Source: JBFXAN01 sp050184225 (GTDB lineage Bacteria; Chloroflexota; Dehalococcoidia; CAUJGQ01). From it: a stretch of 62,581 nucleotides of DNA. Positions 1 to 8,940 of this stretch are shown piece by piece. Position 1 is the stretch's first letter. Each line of letters opens with the position of its first letter. The stretch spans positions 1-62,581 of the forward strand of contig JBFXAN010000018.1 of the NCBI GenBank assembly GCA_050184225.1. The letters run 5' to 3'. The notes beneath the pieces are model-generated. The model saw only the letters and a program-made list of their open reading frames with translations, had not been told where the DNA came from and ran no database searches. Made by a program: the position numbers and the translations under genes.

Positions 1-516
1 GTGTCCATCGCCCCAGTAGTTGCGATCATGCTCGCGCCGGTGAGCACCAGCATCATGCAGGACAAGCCGCGCGACCCGAAGGAGAAAATCGCGAACCGGT
101 CCAACGTCATCCGCTGGATCGTCTTCGGCCTTATCTTCGGGGTGAGCGGCCTCGCCGCCATTCTGTCTGCACCGGGTGAGCCCTCGATCGACACCGCCTC
201 CGTGCCGATCACGATGGGCTTCGCCGTGATCGGCCTCGGCACCGCATGGGCGTCGCTGGTCTTCCGTCCCGGGAATGCGCCGGCCTGGGAGCGGCCGGTC
301 TTCAAGCCGCTGCTCCTGACTGTCGCACCGATGATCGGCATGGTGCTCGCCACCGAGATTGGATTCTTCCAGCGCCTGCTCGACACGATGCCGCTGAGCG
401 GCGGTCAGTGGATGGCTTGCCTCGCCCTTTCCCTGCCGCTTCCGCTTGCCGTCGAGCTGGACAAAGTGATCCGCCGCCGTCGGGCGCACTCATCCGAATC
501 CGGAAGCAAGAGCTGA
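1..516 (+). CDS. Cation-transporting P-type ATPase, C-terminal fragment
   Basis: Partial gene: the frame is open from base 1, so the 5' end lies outside the window. The 171 residues look like the C-terminal transmembrane bundle of a P2/P3-type cation ATPase. There is a cytosolic loop reading QDKPRDPKEKI, close to the PPRxPxEPI loop that follows TM6 in this family. Several hydrophobic helices and a basic C-terminus (VELDKVIRRRR) follow. The phosphorylation (DKTGT) and nucleotide-binding domains are not in the window, so the transported ion cannot be assigned. The next gene starts 4 bp downstream, which suggests one transcript with the APC permease. Confidence 0.7.
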   Translation: MSIAPVVAIMLAPVSTSIMQDKPRDPKEKIANRSNVIRWIVFGLIFGVSGLAAILSAPGEPSIDTASVPITMGFAVIGLGTAWASLVFRPGNAPAWERPVFKPLLLTVAPMIGMVLATEIGFFQRLLDTMPLSGGQWMACLALSLPLPLAVELDKVIRRRRAHSSESGSKS

Positions 517-520
517 CGCC

Positions 521-1858
521 ATGGGAGAGGCGACCACGGATCCAGCGCGCAATGAGCTCTCGGACCCTGGCAGCCGGCGGGCGGCGATGTCCGTCCGCGG
601 CGCCGCGCTCATCGGCATCGGGTCGATGGTTGGCGCCGGCATCTTCGCCCTGCTCGGGGAAGCAGGCGCCTACGCGGGATCGGCGCTCTGGATCTCCTTC
701 CTCCTCGCCGGCGCGATCGCGCTGCTCCAGGGATACTCCTTCGCAATGTTCGGCGCTCGGTATCCATCGTCGGGCGGTTTGGTCGAGTACCTGGTGCAGG
801 GGTTTGGCAACGGCCACATGACCGGCATGGCCGCCTGGCTCATCTTCGCAGTGAACGCGATTGTCACGGCGCTTGTGGCGGTGTCATTTGGGAACTATGC
901 CGCCGCGCTGTTCGTCGGCGACGACGCGGGCCAGAAGACGGTGCGGCTGTTTGCTATAGCGCTGATTGTCGTACTCGCCGCGATCAACACCGGCGGTACG
1001 ACCGTGGTCGAGAAGGCGCAGAGTGCCATCGTCTGGCCATTGATAGGCGTGCTAGCCGGGTTTGCGGTGCTTGGTTTGGTCCAGGTCAACCCAGATCTCC
1101 TCGCTCCCTCAACCTATCCACCGGCCCGCGACATCTTCTCCAGTGTCGGTCTGACGTTCTTCGCCTTCCTCGGTTTCGCGATCGTCAGTTTCACAGCCGG
1201 CGATCTCGAGAACCCCCGCCGGGGCCTGCCTAGGGCAATGTACATTGCCCTGGGCGTCACAATTGCGCTCTACGTCGCGATCGCACTCGCCGTATTCGGG
1301 ACGCTCACGGTTGAGGAGGTTGTCGCGAGCGGCGAGACAGCGCTCGCGAAGGCGGCCGAGCCGATCCTCGGTCAAGCCGGATACACGATCATGGCGATCG
1401 CAGCCCTCCTGGCGACATCCTCCAGCGTCAACGCCGGACTCTATCCGGCGAACGGGTTGAGCACCGACCTGGTGGCGAAGGGACAGTTTCCGCCGGTGTT
1501 CGCCCGCCGGGTTCGCGATGGGACGATGGGGCTGCTCGTCACCGCGGGGCTGACTCTTGTCCTCGCTGCGATGTTCGACCTGTCAGCGATCGCCAATCTG
1601 GGGAGCGCCATCGCGCTGCTCGGGTTTCTCCTGGTGAGCATCGCCCACCTGCGCGTCGTGAGCGAGACGGGCGCAAAGCGCTGGATCATCATCCTGGGCG
1701 GGCTCGTTACCGCGGGCACGTTCGTCTACTTCACCGTGACGACGGTTGCCGACGATCCGGTCACTCTGACCGCGCTGCTCGTCTTCCTCGTTCTCGCCGT
1801 CGTGCTGGATGTGGTCTGGAAGTGGATGCGAGACTCGCACCGAGCACCCGGCTCATAA
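521..1858 (+). CDS. APC superfamily amino acid permease-like transporter
   Basis: A 445-residue integral membrane protein with about 12 hydrophobic segments. After a short polar N-terminus it has a glycine-rich first helix (GIGSMVGAGIFALLGEAG), the signature unwound helix of APC-superfamily amino acid permeases. The TM6 region (FFAFLGFAIVSFTAGDLENPRRGLPRA) matches the conserved 'GFE...ENPxRxxP' region. It probably carries an amino acid or another small organic cation across the inner membrane; substrate unknown. It starts 4 bp after the ATPase stop, so coupled translation is likely. The ENP-R loop is well preserved, which argues for a functional transporter. Confidence 0.8.
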   Translation: MGEATTDPARNELSDPGSRRAAMSVRGAALIGIGSMVGAGIFALLGEAGAYAGSALWISFLLAGAIALLQGYSFAMFGARYPSSGGLVEYLVQGFGNGHMTGMAAWLIFAVNAIVTALVAVSFGNYAAALFVGDDAGQKTVRLFAIALIVVLAAINTGGTTVVEKAQSAIVWPLIGVLAGFAVLGLVQVNPDLLAPSTYPPARDIFSSVGLTFFAFLGFAIVSFTAGDLENPRRGLPRAMYIALGVTIALYVAIALAVFGTLTVEEVVASGETALAKAAEPILGQAGYTIMAIAALLATSSSVNAGLYPANGLSTDLVAKGQFPPVFARRVRDGTMGLLVTAGLTLVLAAMFDLSAIANLGSAIALLGFLLVSIAHLRVVSETGAKRWIIILGGLVTAGTFVYFTVTTVADDPVTLTALLVFLVLAVVLDVVWKWMRDSHRAPGS

Positions 1859-1890
1859 GCACCATTCAGTGAGACAAGCGGGGGAAGCCA

Positions 1891-3339
1891 ATGATCGCGG
1901 CGCCTAACGACAACATCACCATGGCAGCGCACGGCCACGCGACCAGTGTCGTCGGGACCCAAGGTCGAAGCGATGTCGAACCACTTGAGGCAGCGTCACG
2001 GCGTGCGCGCGGCCGCGATCTACGCAAGGCCGTACATCGACGCGACCATGCCGTCTGGAAGCCAGGGACTGAGCGACCGGACCCAATTGATCTGCTGGAA
2101 GCACAAGCTCGATTTCTCCAACCCGACGACGTACACGTCCGCAACAAGCGGTTGCTGCAATCTCCGCTGGCCTTCTTCCAAGTAGCCAATATCGTGATGG
2201 TCAGCGACCTTGCGAATGCGCCGGCGACCGGAATCCAGGTGCAACTTTGCGGCGACGCCCAACCCGCAAACTTCGCCATCTTCAACACACTAGAACGTCC
2301 CTTGCTGTTCGATATCGTGGACTTCGATGAGACATTGCCGGGTCCCTGGGAGTGGGATGTGAAGCGCCTGGCGACCAGCCTCGTCGTCGCCGCCCGTGTG
2401 AACGGTATCAATGCGGTCAAACGTCACGCGATTGTCCTGTCGGCGCTGAGCAGCTATCGGCATCGGATGCGAACGCTGGCAACGATGCGATTGAGCGATC
2501 TCTGGTATTGGAACCTACCCGAAGAGGACATACTCGAGTTCCTCGCCCAGTATCAGCGCCATCAGCAGAGGCATCGCCGTCCCAGCGAATCGCGTGATGA
2601 TCCCCCCTTGGAGAACGTCGCTGAACTCGGAGGGCCGGTTGGCGACCGATCCGATTCTGATTCCGTGTCCGTTAGCCACGCTGGAACCGATGCACTCACG
2701 CGAACGGTTCGAGGAGTGCTTCGCGCATATCGACGGACGCTGGAGGGCCACCAACAGCAGTTTCTCAAGGGATTTGAGTTGGTTGATGCCACACTTCGGG
2801 TCGAGACGACCGCCGGTATGGGCGCTCGCCGCTACGTCGCACTGCTCGAAAGACTGGATGGCGAGTCGCTTCTACTGGAGCTGACAGAATCGCGTGCCTC
2901 TCTGCTTACGCGTCACCTACCCAACAGCGTCTTTCGCAACCAGGGAAAGCGTATCGCCACAGGTCAACGGCTCATCGGGGCAGTGGACGACCTTCTGCTC
3001 GGCTGGGTGCGCGATGACAACGGACGCGACTATCACATCCGCCGGGCCCGGGTCCCGACGGTTGCGATCGATCCCGGTTCGTTGAGCGCGCGGTCGTTGG
3101 TGGCGTACGCCTCGCTGTGCGGCGCTGCCCTCGCCCGCGCTCATGCCCGCTCCGGCGATCGCATCTCGATCGCGGCGTATCTGGGCAAGGGCGACCGGTT
3201 TGACCGGGCGATCGCAGGCTTTGCTGAGTCCTACGCCGATCAGATCGAGCGCGATCACCAGGCATTGGTTCGCGCCCTCCGAGCAGGCCGGATCAAGTCC
3301 ATGGGGTATAGGACTGATTCCCCACGCAGAGTGGGCTAG
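1891..3339 (+). CDS. DUF2252 family protein with altered key residues
   Basis: A 482-residue DUF2252 protein, a family of distant kinase/phosphotransferase-like fold. The core motif DFDETLPGPWEWDVKRL (residues about 144-160) is intact, and the C-terminal ARAHARSGD...YLGK...YADQ segment matches. From memory of the family, three usually conserved positions differ. The usual GDAHxxNFG reads GDAQPANFA (residues 121-129). The usual LQVKEA strand reads LELTES, losing its lysine. VARKVVGVGS reads ATLRVETTAG. It may be a catalytically altered member. The ATG at 1891 is chosen for the GGGGGAAG ribosome site just before it. It stands alone between the permease and a SulP gene. Confidence 0.8.
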   Translation: MIAAPNDNITMAAHGHATSVVGTQGRSDVEPLEAASRRARGRDLRKAVHRRDHAVWKPGTERPDPIDLLEAQARFLQPDDVHVRNKRLLQSPLAFFQVANIVMVSDLANAPATGIQVQLCGDAQPANFAIFNTLERPLLFDIVDFDETLPGPWEWDVKRLATSLVVAARVNGINAVKRHAIVLSALSSYRHRMRTLATMRLSDLWYWNLPEEDILEFLAQYQRHQQRHRRPSESRDDPPLENVAELGGPVGDRSDSDSVSVSHAGTDALTRTVRGVLRAYRRTLEGHQQQFLKGFELVDATLRVETTAGMGARRYVALLERLDGESLLLELTESRASLLTRHLPNSVFRNQGKRIATGQRLIGAVDDLLLGWVRDDNGRDYHIRRARVPTVAIDPGSLSARSLVAYASLCGAALARAHARSGDRISIAAYLGKGDRFDRAIAGFAESYADQIERDHQALVRALRAGRIKSMGYRTDSPRRVG

Positions 3340-3363
3340 GCAGCCGCACGGGGGCCGTGGCGG

Positions 3364-3390
3364 AGGTGATGGTGCACTGTGCCATCACCT
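3364..3390. promoter_or_regulatory. Inverted repeat upstream of the first SulP gene
   Basis: Arms AGGTGATGG and CCATCACCT (9 bp, perfect) enclose a 9-base loop, 38 bp before the SulP start. It could be an operator or a hairpin at the end of the DUF2252 transcript. The half-sites contain GGTGA/TCACC, as in the composite element found further on, but the spacing differs. Confidence 0.4.
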
Positions 3391-3427
3391 GCCTGACCCG
3401 CGTCCCATGGCGAAGAGAGGTCTTGCC

Positions 3428-5272
3428 ATGACAAGCCGGCCTGTCAGTGTTCAACCAGCGACAACGGAATCGCGCACGGGCGGCATCATGGGCTGGCTGC
3501 CCGGGCTGCAAATCCTTCGCCGCTACCAGCCGGCGTGGCTTCGCAGCGATATCGGCGCCGGCCTCGTGCTGACAGCAGTCCTCGTTCCGGTCGGCATGGC
3601 CTACGCGGAGGCGTCCGGGCTTCCCCCAATCACCGGGCTTTACGCCACGATTCTGCCACTGACCGTCTACGCGATCGTTGGTCCAAGCCGGATCCTCGTC
3701 CTTGGCCCGGACTCTTCGCTGGCGGGAATCATCGCCGCCGTCGTGCTGCCCCTCTCTGCCGGCGACCAAGCGCAGGCGGTCGCACTCGCCGGACTGCTCT
3801 CGATCATCACCGGCGCCATCTGTATCGCCGCCGGCATGCTCAAGTTCGGCTTCATCACCGATCTGCTCTCGAAGCCCATTCGCTATGGCTATGTCAACGG
3901 CATTGCGTTGACCGTCGTCGTTGGGCAGCTACCCAAGCTGTTCGGGTTCTCCATTGACGCCGACGGGTTGATCCCCGAGGCCCGCGCCCTCATCACCGGT
4001 GTGCTTGACGGCAAGACAAACGCGACGGCCCTCGTCATCGGCACCGCTTCGCTCGCCATCATCTTCGGGTTCAAGCGCTGGTTGCCCCGCATCCCCGGAG
4101 TGCTCGTCGCGGTCGTCGGCGCCACAGCCATCGTTGGAGCCTTCGGCCTGGCGGAGCGCGCCGGCCTCTCTGTTGTCGGCGTGCTTCCCCAGGGATTGCC
4201 GCCGTTTGAGATCCCGCGCCCATCGGTTTCGGACATGGGCGTGATCGTCGCGGGCGCGATCGGGATCTCACTCGTCTCGTTCGCCGATACGAGCGTGCTC
4301 TCCCGCACGTTTGCGCTGCGGGGCGGCTATGAGGTGGATCCCAATCAGGAGTTGGTTGCGCTCGGTGCGGCCAACGTCGCGTCGGGCCTCTTTCAAGGTT
4401 TCGCCGTGAGCAGCAGCTCGTCGCGGACACCGGTGGCTGCTGAAGCCGGCGCGAAGACCCAGGTGACAGGACTCGTGGGAGCCGGGGCCATCATTCTGAT
4501 GTTGGTCGCGTTCCCCGGCTTGGTCCGGAATTTGCCCTCTGCCGCGCTCGCCGCGGTCGTCATCGCTGCCGCCTTCAGCTTAATGGACATCCTCGGTGTC
4601 CGCCGGCTCTATCACCTTCGCCGGTCTGAGTTCCTACTTTCGCTTGTCTGCTTCCTTGGTGTCGCCGTGGTAGGTGTCATCCCTGGAATCTTCATTGCGG
4701 TTGGTCTCGCGCTGTTCGCCTTCATCAAGCGGGCGTGGCGCCCGTACGACGCGGTGCTGGGCCGGATCGACGGACAGAAAGGCTATCACGATGTGTCGCG
4801 TCACCCCGAAGCCCGCCGGATTCCCGGATTGGTACTCTTCCGCTGGGATGCGCCGCTGTTCTTCGCCAACGCGGAGGTCTTCCAGGATCACGTCAAGCGC
4901 GCCGTTCAGCAGTCACCAACATCGGTCCGATGGGTAGTCGTGGCCGCCGAGCCGGTCACCGACGTGGATACCACTGCCGCCGATGCGCTCAATGAGCTGT
5001 ACGACGACCTGTCCGCAGCTGGAATTCGACTGTGCTTTGCCGAAGTGAAGGATCCCGTAAGAGACCAACTCGACCGTTATGGGCTCGTCTCCAAATTAGG
5101 CCTCGATCACTTCTTCCCGACGGTCGGTACCGCTGTTCACGGCTATGTCGCAGAAACACGGGTAGAGTGGGTCGATTGGGAGGACGCTCGTATCACCTCG
5201 TCGGAACGTTTGCATGACATGGCGGAAATCGGGTCGGATCCATCGAGAGAGGCGAGAAGAGATTCCATCTGA
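3428..5272 (+). CDS. SulP family anion transporter with STAS domain (copy 1)
   Basis: A SulP (SLC26-like) permease of 614 residues from the chosen start. The N-terminal transmembrane domain carries the family signature (VPVGMAYAEASGLPPITGLYA). A C-terminal cytoplasmic STAS domain includes the strand-helix VTDVDTTAADALNELYDDL. Family substrates include sulfate, bicarbonate and dicarboxylates; which applies here is unknown. The frame is open further upstream, into the DUF2252 gene. The ATG at 3428 was chosen because it follows an AGAGAGG ribosome site and yields a normal SulP N-terminus. It is one of three SulP genes in the window. A perfect inverted repeat lies 38 bp upstream. Confidence 0.85.
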   Translation: MTSRPVSVQPATTESRTGGIMGWLPGLQILRRYQPAWLRSDIGAGLVLTAVLVPVGMAYAEASGLPPITGLYATILPLTVYAIVGPSRILVLGPDSSLAGIIAAVVLPLSAGDQAQAVALAGLLSIITGAICIAAGMLKFGFITDLLSKPIRYGYVNGIALTVVVGQLPKLFGFSIDADGLIPEARALITGVLDGKTNATALVIGTASLAIIFGFKRWLPRIPGVLVAVVGATAIVGAFGLAERAGLSVVGVLPQGLPPFEIPRPSVSDMGVIVAGAIGISLVSFADTSVLSRTFALRGGYEVDPNQELVALGAANVASGLFQGFAVSSSSSRTPVAAEAGAKTQVTGLVGAGAIILMLVAFPGLVRNLPSAALAAVVIAAAFSLMDILGVRRLYHLRRSEFLLSLVCFLGVAVVGVIPGIFIAVGLALFAFIKRAWRPYDAVLGRIDGQKGYHDVSRHPEARRIPGLVLFRWDAPLFFANAEVFQDHVKRAVQQSPTSVRWVVVAAEPVTDVDTTAADALNELYDDLSAAGIRLCFAEVKDPVRDQLDRYGLVSKLGLDHFFPTVGTAVHGYVAETRVEWVDWEDARITSSERLHDMAEIGSDPSREARRDSI

Positions 5273-5330
5273 CCGCGCACCATGGGAACATCAGCATGAA
5301 GAGGTGACCAACGGACCGAAATACCGTGCC

Positions 5331-6160
5331 GTTGGCTAACCACTGGTGCTAGTTACGACAAAGGCCACGGACATGGCTCAGACTGGAGGTGTCCAGGTTC
5401 CAGTCGGGAGGCACACGCCATGGCCGCGGCGGATCTTATCATCCACTTGTTCTGCCTCGTCGATGACCAGCTCGGTCGGCTCGCCTAGCACCGCCGGGCG
5501 CGGTTGTAGCCGAGTGAGGTGGTCACGGTTGGGCTGTTGTTCGCCCTCAAGAGGGCTCCTTCCGCAGCTTCTACCGCTGGCTAGTGCGGGACCACACGGA
5601 CCTCTTCGGTGGGCTGCCGGAGCGGCCACGCCTCCCGGGTGCGCAGCGCACCCATCACCGCTGGACCGACGGCTTCCTCGTCGACGCGACATTCTCCACG
5701 GTGATCGATATCTATGGCATCGAGTTGATCCACCCCTGGCGGGCCGGGCGCAAGGGCTATTCCAGTCATCGCTGGATCGTCGGCCTCAAGCTGTGCTGGA
5801 TAATCAATGACCGCGGCGAGGTCGTCGCCTGGGACTGGCACACCGCCAACGTCCACGACCAGACCTTCGCATCCCTGGCCGGCCGGATTGACGGCCTGAC
5901 CCTGACCCTGGCCGGCACCGGCTTCCACGCCGCAGCGGGCGACCCACCCAAACTCAAAATCTGCCCGCTCCTCCATCGCGTCTGTCGGCTCACTACCTCT
6001 GGCATCGCACCTGCCCGTATCTGGCCATGCATCTCGCCTATGTCGCCGCGCACCTCAACGTCCTGCTGCTCACCGGCCGCCTCGACCCCGACCGCCCGCC
6101 CAACGCCTGGCCCCACATCGCCCAGTTCACCCTATAAACTGGCACCAGTCGTTACCTAAC
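5331..6160 (+). mobile_element. Decayed insertion sequence bounded by imperfect inverted repeats
   Basis: Ends at 5331-5354 and 6137-6160 are inverted copies of each other over 24 bp (20 of 24 match by eye), with the inner core ACTGGTGC[T/C]AGTT almost perfect. Between them lies a broken DDE transposase reading. At about 830 bp the element is shorter than expected for a full-length element of this type, consistent with the internal deletion seen in the transposase. I see no clear target-site duplication. Confidence 0.6.
5420..6137 (+). pseudogene. DDE transposase pseudogene (frameshifts, internal deletion)
   Basis: The reading starts MAAADLIIHLFCLVDDQ and is soon interrupted by a stop. It resumes in another frame with the catalytic-core-like stretch VDATFSTVIDIYGIELIHP...GRKGYSSHRWIVGLKL and AWDWHTANVHDQTF...GTGFHAAAGDPPKLKICP. 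It then shifts frame again near 5975 to end YLAMHLAYVAAHLNVLLL...WPHIAQFTL and a stop at 6135-6137. About 25-30 residues normally found between the 'GDP..K.C' region and the final helix appear deleted. The general layout resembles IS4/IS5-type transposases, but I cannot name the family with confidence. It cannot make an active transposase. Confidence 0.7.
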
Positions 6161-6495
6161 ACGAGACGCAGCCGATCGGAAGGATGCGATGTTCCGGACA
6201 GCAACCAGCTGACGGTCTGCCCGCGTGCAGAGAGCAGTCACGCTTCCTGTGGACCGTTCACCACGCACACGGCTAGCGCGTGTTCGGAGGTAGGCAGAGC
6301 GCCGGATCGGCACCCTCGCGCGAACCAGGGCAAACTCGCGATGCAGACCTTGGCTACCAGCCTGGAGGTGTCGGTCGGTGGCCATTGATGCTCCATCCAC
6401 CGATGGCCCTGTGGAGCAGGGGGTCGTCCGATGGGGGTCAGAACCTCCCAGAAATACAGGAATCCGTCCAGTGGTGGACGGATTCTGAATCGGGG
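6161..6495. other. Intergenic stretch between IS remnant and tRNA
   Basis: No convincing gene is visible. Short open frames on both strands lack family resemblance and ribosome sites. It may be old flanking DNA left by the insertion sequence. Confidence 0.4.
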
Positions 6496-6567
6496 AGCCG
6501 GCGTCCGGATTCGAACCGGAGACCTGCGGTTTACGAAACAGCTGCTCTGCCGCTGAGCTACGCCGGC
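6496..6567 (-). tRNA. tRNA-Thr (anticodon CGU)
   Basis: On the minus strand a full cloverleaf folds. The acceptor stem GCCGGCG pairs with CGCCGGC (7 bp). The D stem is GCTC/GAGC with a 7-base loop. The anticodon arm has loop TTCGTAA, giving CGU. The T arm is TCCGG-TTCGAAT-CCGGA. One mismatch (U-C) sits in the anticodon stem at positions 29-41. The discriminator would be U at 6496, and CCA is not encoded. CGU reads the threonine codon ACG. The gene is only about 340 bp from the insertion-sequence remnant. Confidence 0.85.
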
Positions 6568-6708
6568 CGGTGCGCGTCGTTCGCGCTCGATCACCGGTTA
6601 CTGTATCAGCCGGGCGCGGCGCCACGCAATCCAGATCCTCTCACCGGCGCGACTACAGCCGGCGCATGAGCCTATCGTCTGCCGCCGTGCCCTAGTACCC
6701 TGTCCCCT

Positions 6709-7476
6709 GTGGACGATCCCTACGCTTCAATTGCACGATTCTACGATCGCGCCGTTCGTCAGGATGCGGACCTGCCGCTGTATGAGGCGCTGGCGCATCG
6801 CTATGGCGACCCAATCCTTGAAGTCGGCGCGGGCACGGGCCGGATCGCGGTGCCGCTCGCGCGGGCCGGTCACACGGTCGTGGCGCTGGAACCGTCGTCG
6901 GAGATGCTGGCCCTCGGTCAGGCCCGCGCTGAGCGTGAGGGCGTCAGCGTGAGGTGGGTCCAGCAGCAGATCGAGCAATGCATATTGGAACCGGGATTCG
7001 GAATGGTCTTCTCCGCGATCGATGGGTTTCTCCACCTTGCCACCGACAAAGCGCACAATGATGCCCTGAAGCAGATCCATCGCCTGCTTCGTCCCGGCGG
7101 CTGTCTGGTCCTCGACCTGCCCACGCTCACCGCCTGGTCCGACTGGCAGCCCGGCGTTCGCCCGTTGGAACTCTACTGGAGTGAGGTCGAGAGCGACGGC
7201 GTGCGCACCAATCACCTCGGCACCTTCCGCGCCGACCCCTCCACCCAAACCCGCCACGTCGTCCATATCTTTGAAGAACTCCATACGGACGGTGCAGCCC
7301 GTCGCTGGGTCACGGAATACGACCTACGCTTTATCGGGCGCTATGAAGTCGAATTGCTGCTCATGCAGGCAGGATTCCAGATCATCAGCCTGCACGGCGA
7401 TTATGATCTCAATCCGCTCAACGCGGAGAGCGAGCGGATGCTGGTCCTGGCTGAAGCCGTCGACAGGAGGGACTAG
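6709..7476 (+). CDS. Class I SAM-dependent methyltransferase
   Basis: A 255-residue Rossmann-fold methyltransferase. Motif I is ILEVGAGTGRIAVPLARAG (residues about 36-54). The acidic end of strand 2 is VVALEPSSEML, and the post-core region is LHRLLRPGGCLVLDLPT. The N-terminus DPYASIARFYDRAV is typical of small-molecule or lipid methyltransferases of the Methyltransf_11/25 groups. The substrate is unknown. The start is a GTG with a weak ribosome site. The gene ends 5 bp before plsX, so the two are probably co-transcribed. Confidence 0.8.
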   Translation: MDDPYASIARFYDRAVRQDADLPLYEALAHRYGDPILEVGAGTGRIAVPLARAGHTVVALEPSSEMLALGQARAEREGVSVRWVQQQIEQCILEPGFGMVFSAIDGFLHLATDKAHNDALKQIHRLLRPGGCLVLDLPTLTAWSDWQPGVRPLELYWSEVESDGVRTNHLGTFRADPSTQTRHVVHIFEELHTDGAARRWVTEYDLRFIGRYEVELLLMQAGFQIISLHGDYDLNPLNAESERMLVLAEAVDRRD

Positions 7477-7481
7477 TCGCC

Positions 7482-8528
7482 GTGCGAATCGTGGTCGATG
7501 CAATGGGGGGCGATCAGGCGCCGGCGGCGATCGTCCGCGGCGCGGCCGAGGCGGCGACCCGGCTCGACGTGGAGATCGTTCTCGCCGGGCAGCAGGATGT
7601 GCTGAACCGTGAGCTTGCATTGCTTGGCGCGCGTTCGGGGAAGGTTTCCATGCTTCACGCCGACGAGGTGATTGGCATGGACGAGCATCCCGCCGGTGCG
7701 GTGCGGGAGAAACGCCGGTCGTCGATCGTGCTCGGTCTGCGCGAGCTTCGCGAGGGGAACGCCGACGCCTTTGTCTCGGCGGGCAATACCGGCGCCGTCA
7801 TGGCCGCTGCCGTGTTCGTGCTCGGCAGAATCAGCGGCGTGAAACGGCCGGCGCTGGGGACGGTGTTTCCCACCTCCGGCGGTGGCCGTGTCCTGCTCGT
7901 CGATGTCGGCGCCAACGCCGAGGCGAAGCCGGACTATTTGCTTCAGTCGGCGCAGATGGGACGCGCCTATGCGCAATCCGCACTCCGGTGCCATAATCCC
8001 CGTGTCGGCCTGCTCTCGATCGGCGAGGAAGCGTCCAAGGGAAGCGCGCTGATCCAGGAGGTGCACGCCGCCCTCCTCGCCGATGCCGCGATCAACTTCA
8101 TCGGCAATGTCGAAGGCAACACTCTTCCCACCGGCGTTGCCGATGTTGTCGTCACCGATGGCTTCACCGGCAACGTCGCGATCAAGGTTGCCGAAGGCGC
8201 GGCCGAGTTCATTCTCAATGAACTGCGCGGCGCTCTGACCAGCCGCCTCCAGTACAAGCTGGCGGCAGCGGTGCTCCGCCCGGCGCTGCGGAAGGTACGG
8301 TCCCGGATCGACTACGCGGAATACGGCGGCGCCCCGTTGCTCGGCGTCAACGGCGTGGTGATCGTGGCCCACGGGCGCAGCGATGCGCGCGCCCTCTTCA
8401 ATGCCGTTCGCGTTGCCCGTGATGCGGTGCGTGGCGGACTGGTTGGCCGGATCGCCGAATCGATGACGCAAGGCGGGCCGGAGGAATGGGCGGCACGCGC
8501 CGCCGAGCAGGGTCAATCCGGGAGCTGA
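7482..8528 (+). CDS. plsX: Phosphate acyltransferase PlsX
   Basis: A 348-residue protein opening RIVVDAMGGDQAP, the PlsX signature. It also has FVSAGNTGAVMA, LLDVGAN and FVGNVEG-like (FIGNVEGN) motifs. PlsX converts acyl-ACP to acyl-phosphate for phospholipid synthesis by PlsY at the membrane. The GTG start at 7482 follows an AGGAGGG site. The length is normal. The 3' end overlaps the convergent csoR-type gene by 16 bp. No fabD/fabF cluster follows, so here plsX is separated from fatty-acid synthesis genes. Confidence 0.95.
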   Translation: MRIVVDAMGGDQAPAAIVRGAAEAATRLDVEIVLAGQQDVLNRELALLGARSGKVSMLHADEVIGMDEHPAGAVREKRRSSIVLGLRELREGNADAFVSAGNTGAVMAAAVFVLGRISGVKRPALGTVFPTSGGGRVLLVDVGANAEAKPDYLLQSAQMGRAYAQSALRCHNPRVGLLSIGEEASKGSALIQEVHAALLADAAINFIGNVEGNTLPTGVADVVVTDGFTGNVAIKVAEGAAEFILNELRGALTSRLQYKLAAAVLRPALRKVRSRIDYAEYGGAPLLGVNGVVIVAHGRSDARALFNAVRVARDAVRGGLVGRIAESMTQGGPEEWAARAAEQGQSGS

Positions 8529-8803
8529 GAGGCGGGCGCGCCGAACCGCGCCCACAAGCGAAGCGTATGCCGCAGACCTTCGAGCCGGTCCGGTTCGACG
8601 GGGCAATCGCCCAGCAGGCAATCCTTGACATGATGGTCCAGGAGCAACAACGATACCTGCTCGAGACCGGAGCGGACCGCCATCAATTGGGTGAGGATCT
8701 CCTCGCATTCCCGGGCCTCGCCGACCATGCGCTCGAGGCCGCGCACCTGTCCCTCAATGCGACGCAGCCGCCGAACCGTTGCTTCCGAATCCCAATCACT
8801 CAT
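8513..8803 (-). CDS. CsoR/RcnR-family metal- or sulfide-responsive repressor
   Basis: A 96-residue all-helical DUF156 protein. The candidate ligand set is C33, H58 and C62 (C-x24-H-x3-C, in ECEEILTQ and DHHVKDC). This is the spacing of the Cu(I) sensor CsoR, where the residues are C36, H61 and C65. An extra C67 follows. The conserved RRLRRIEGQVRGLERM helix is present. It is divergent from trxA. A G/C-tract palindrome typical of CsoR operators lies between the two genes, so it probably represses itself and trxA. Persulfide sensing (CstR-like) is an alternative, but the retained histidine favours copper. Confidence 0.88.
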   Translation of the reverse strand: MSDWDSEATVRRLRRIEGQVRGLERMVGEARECEEILTQLMAVRSGLEQVSLLLLDHHVKDCLLGDCPVEPDRLEGLRHTLRLWARFGAPASQLPD

Positions 8804-8846
8804 TTTCGCGCTCCATGCGCCCGACGCCTACCCCATTCGGGGGGGA

Positions 8847-8876
8847 TTGACATACCCTAGGGGGGTAGGGTATTTT
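8847..8876 (+). promoter_or_regulatory. Promoter of trxA with overlapping CsoR-type operator
   Basis: TTGACA (8847-8852) and TATTTT (8871-8876), 18 bp apart, form a recognisable sigma-70-type promoter directed at trxA. The spacer holds an inverted repeat, ATACCCTA at 8852 and TAGGGTAT ending at 8873, around a G-rich centre. This matches the A/T-flanked C-tract/G-tract layout of known CsoR operators. Binding there would block RNA polymerase on trxA and also lies upstream of the repressor gene. A second imperfect C-tract/G-tract pair sits at about 8829-8846. Confidence 0.72.
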
Positions 8877-8940
8877 CACTGTAGCGAGAACGGTGGCACC
8901 AAGTCAAGCGGCCGCCGTCGCGGAAAAGGAGCAACGGACC

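Noticed and set aside
3143..3427. N-terminal extension of SulP copy 1
   Set aside because: It overlaps the DUF2252 gene in another frame and encodes no SulP sequence. The ATG at 3428 has a ribosome site.
7473..8708. 411-residue minus-strand frame over plsX
   Set aside because: Shadow of plsX, which is certain.
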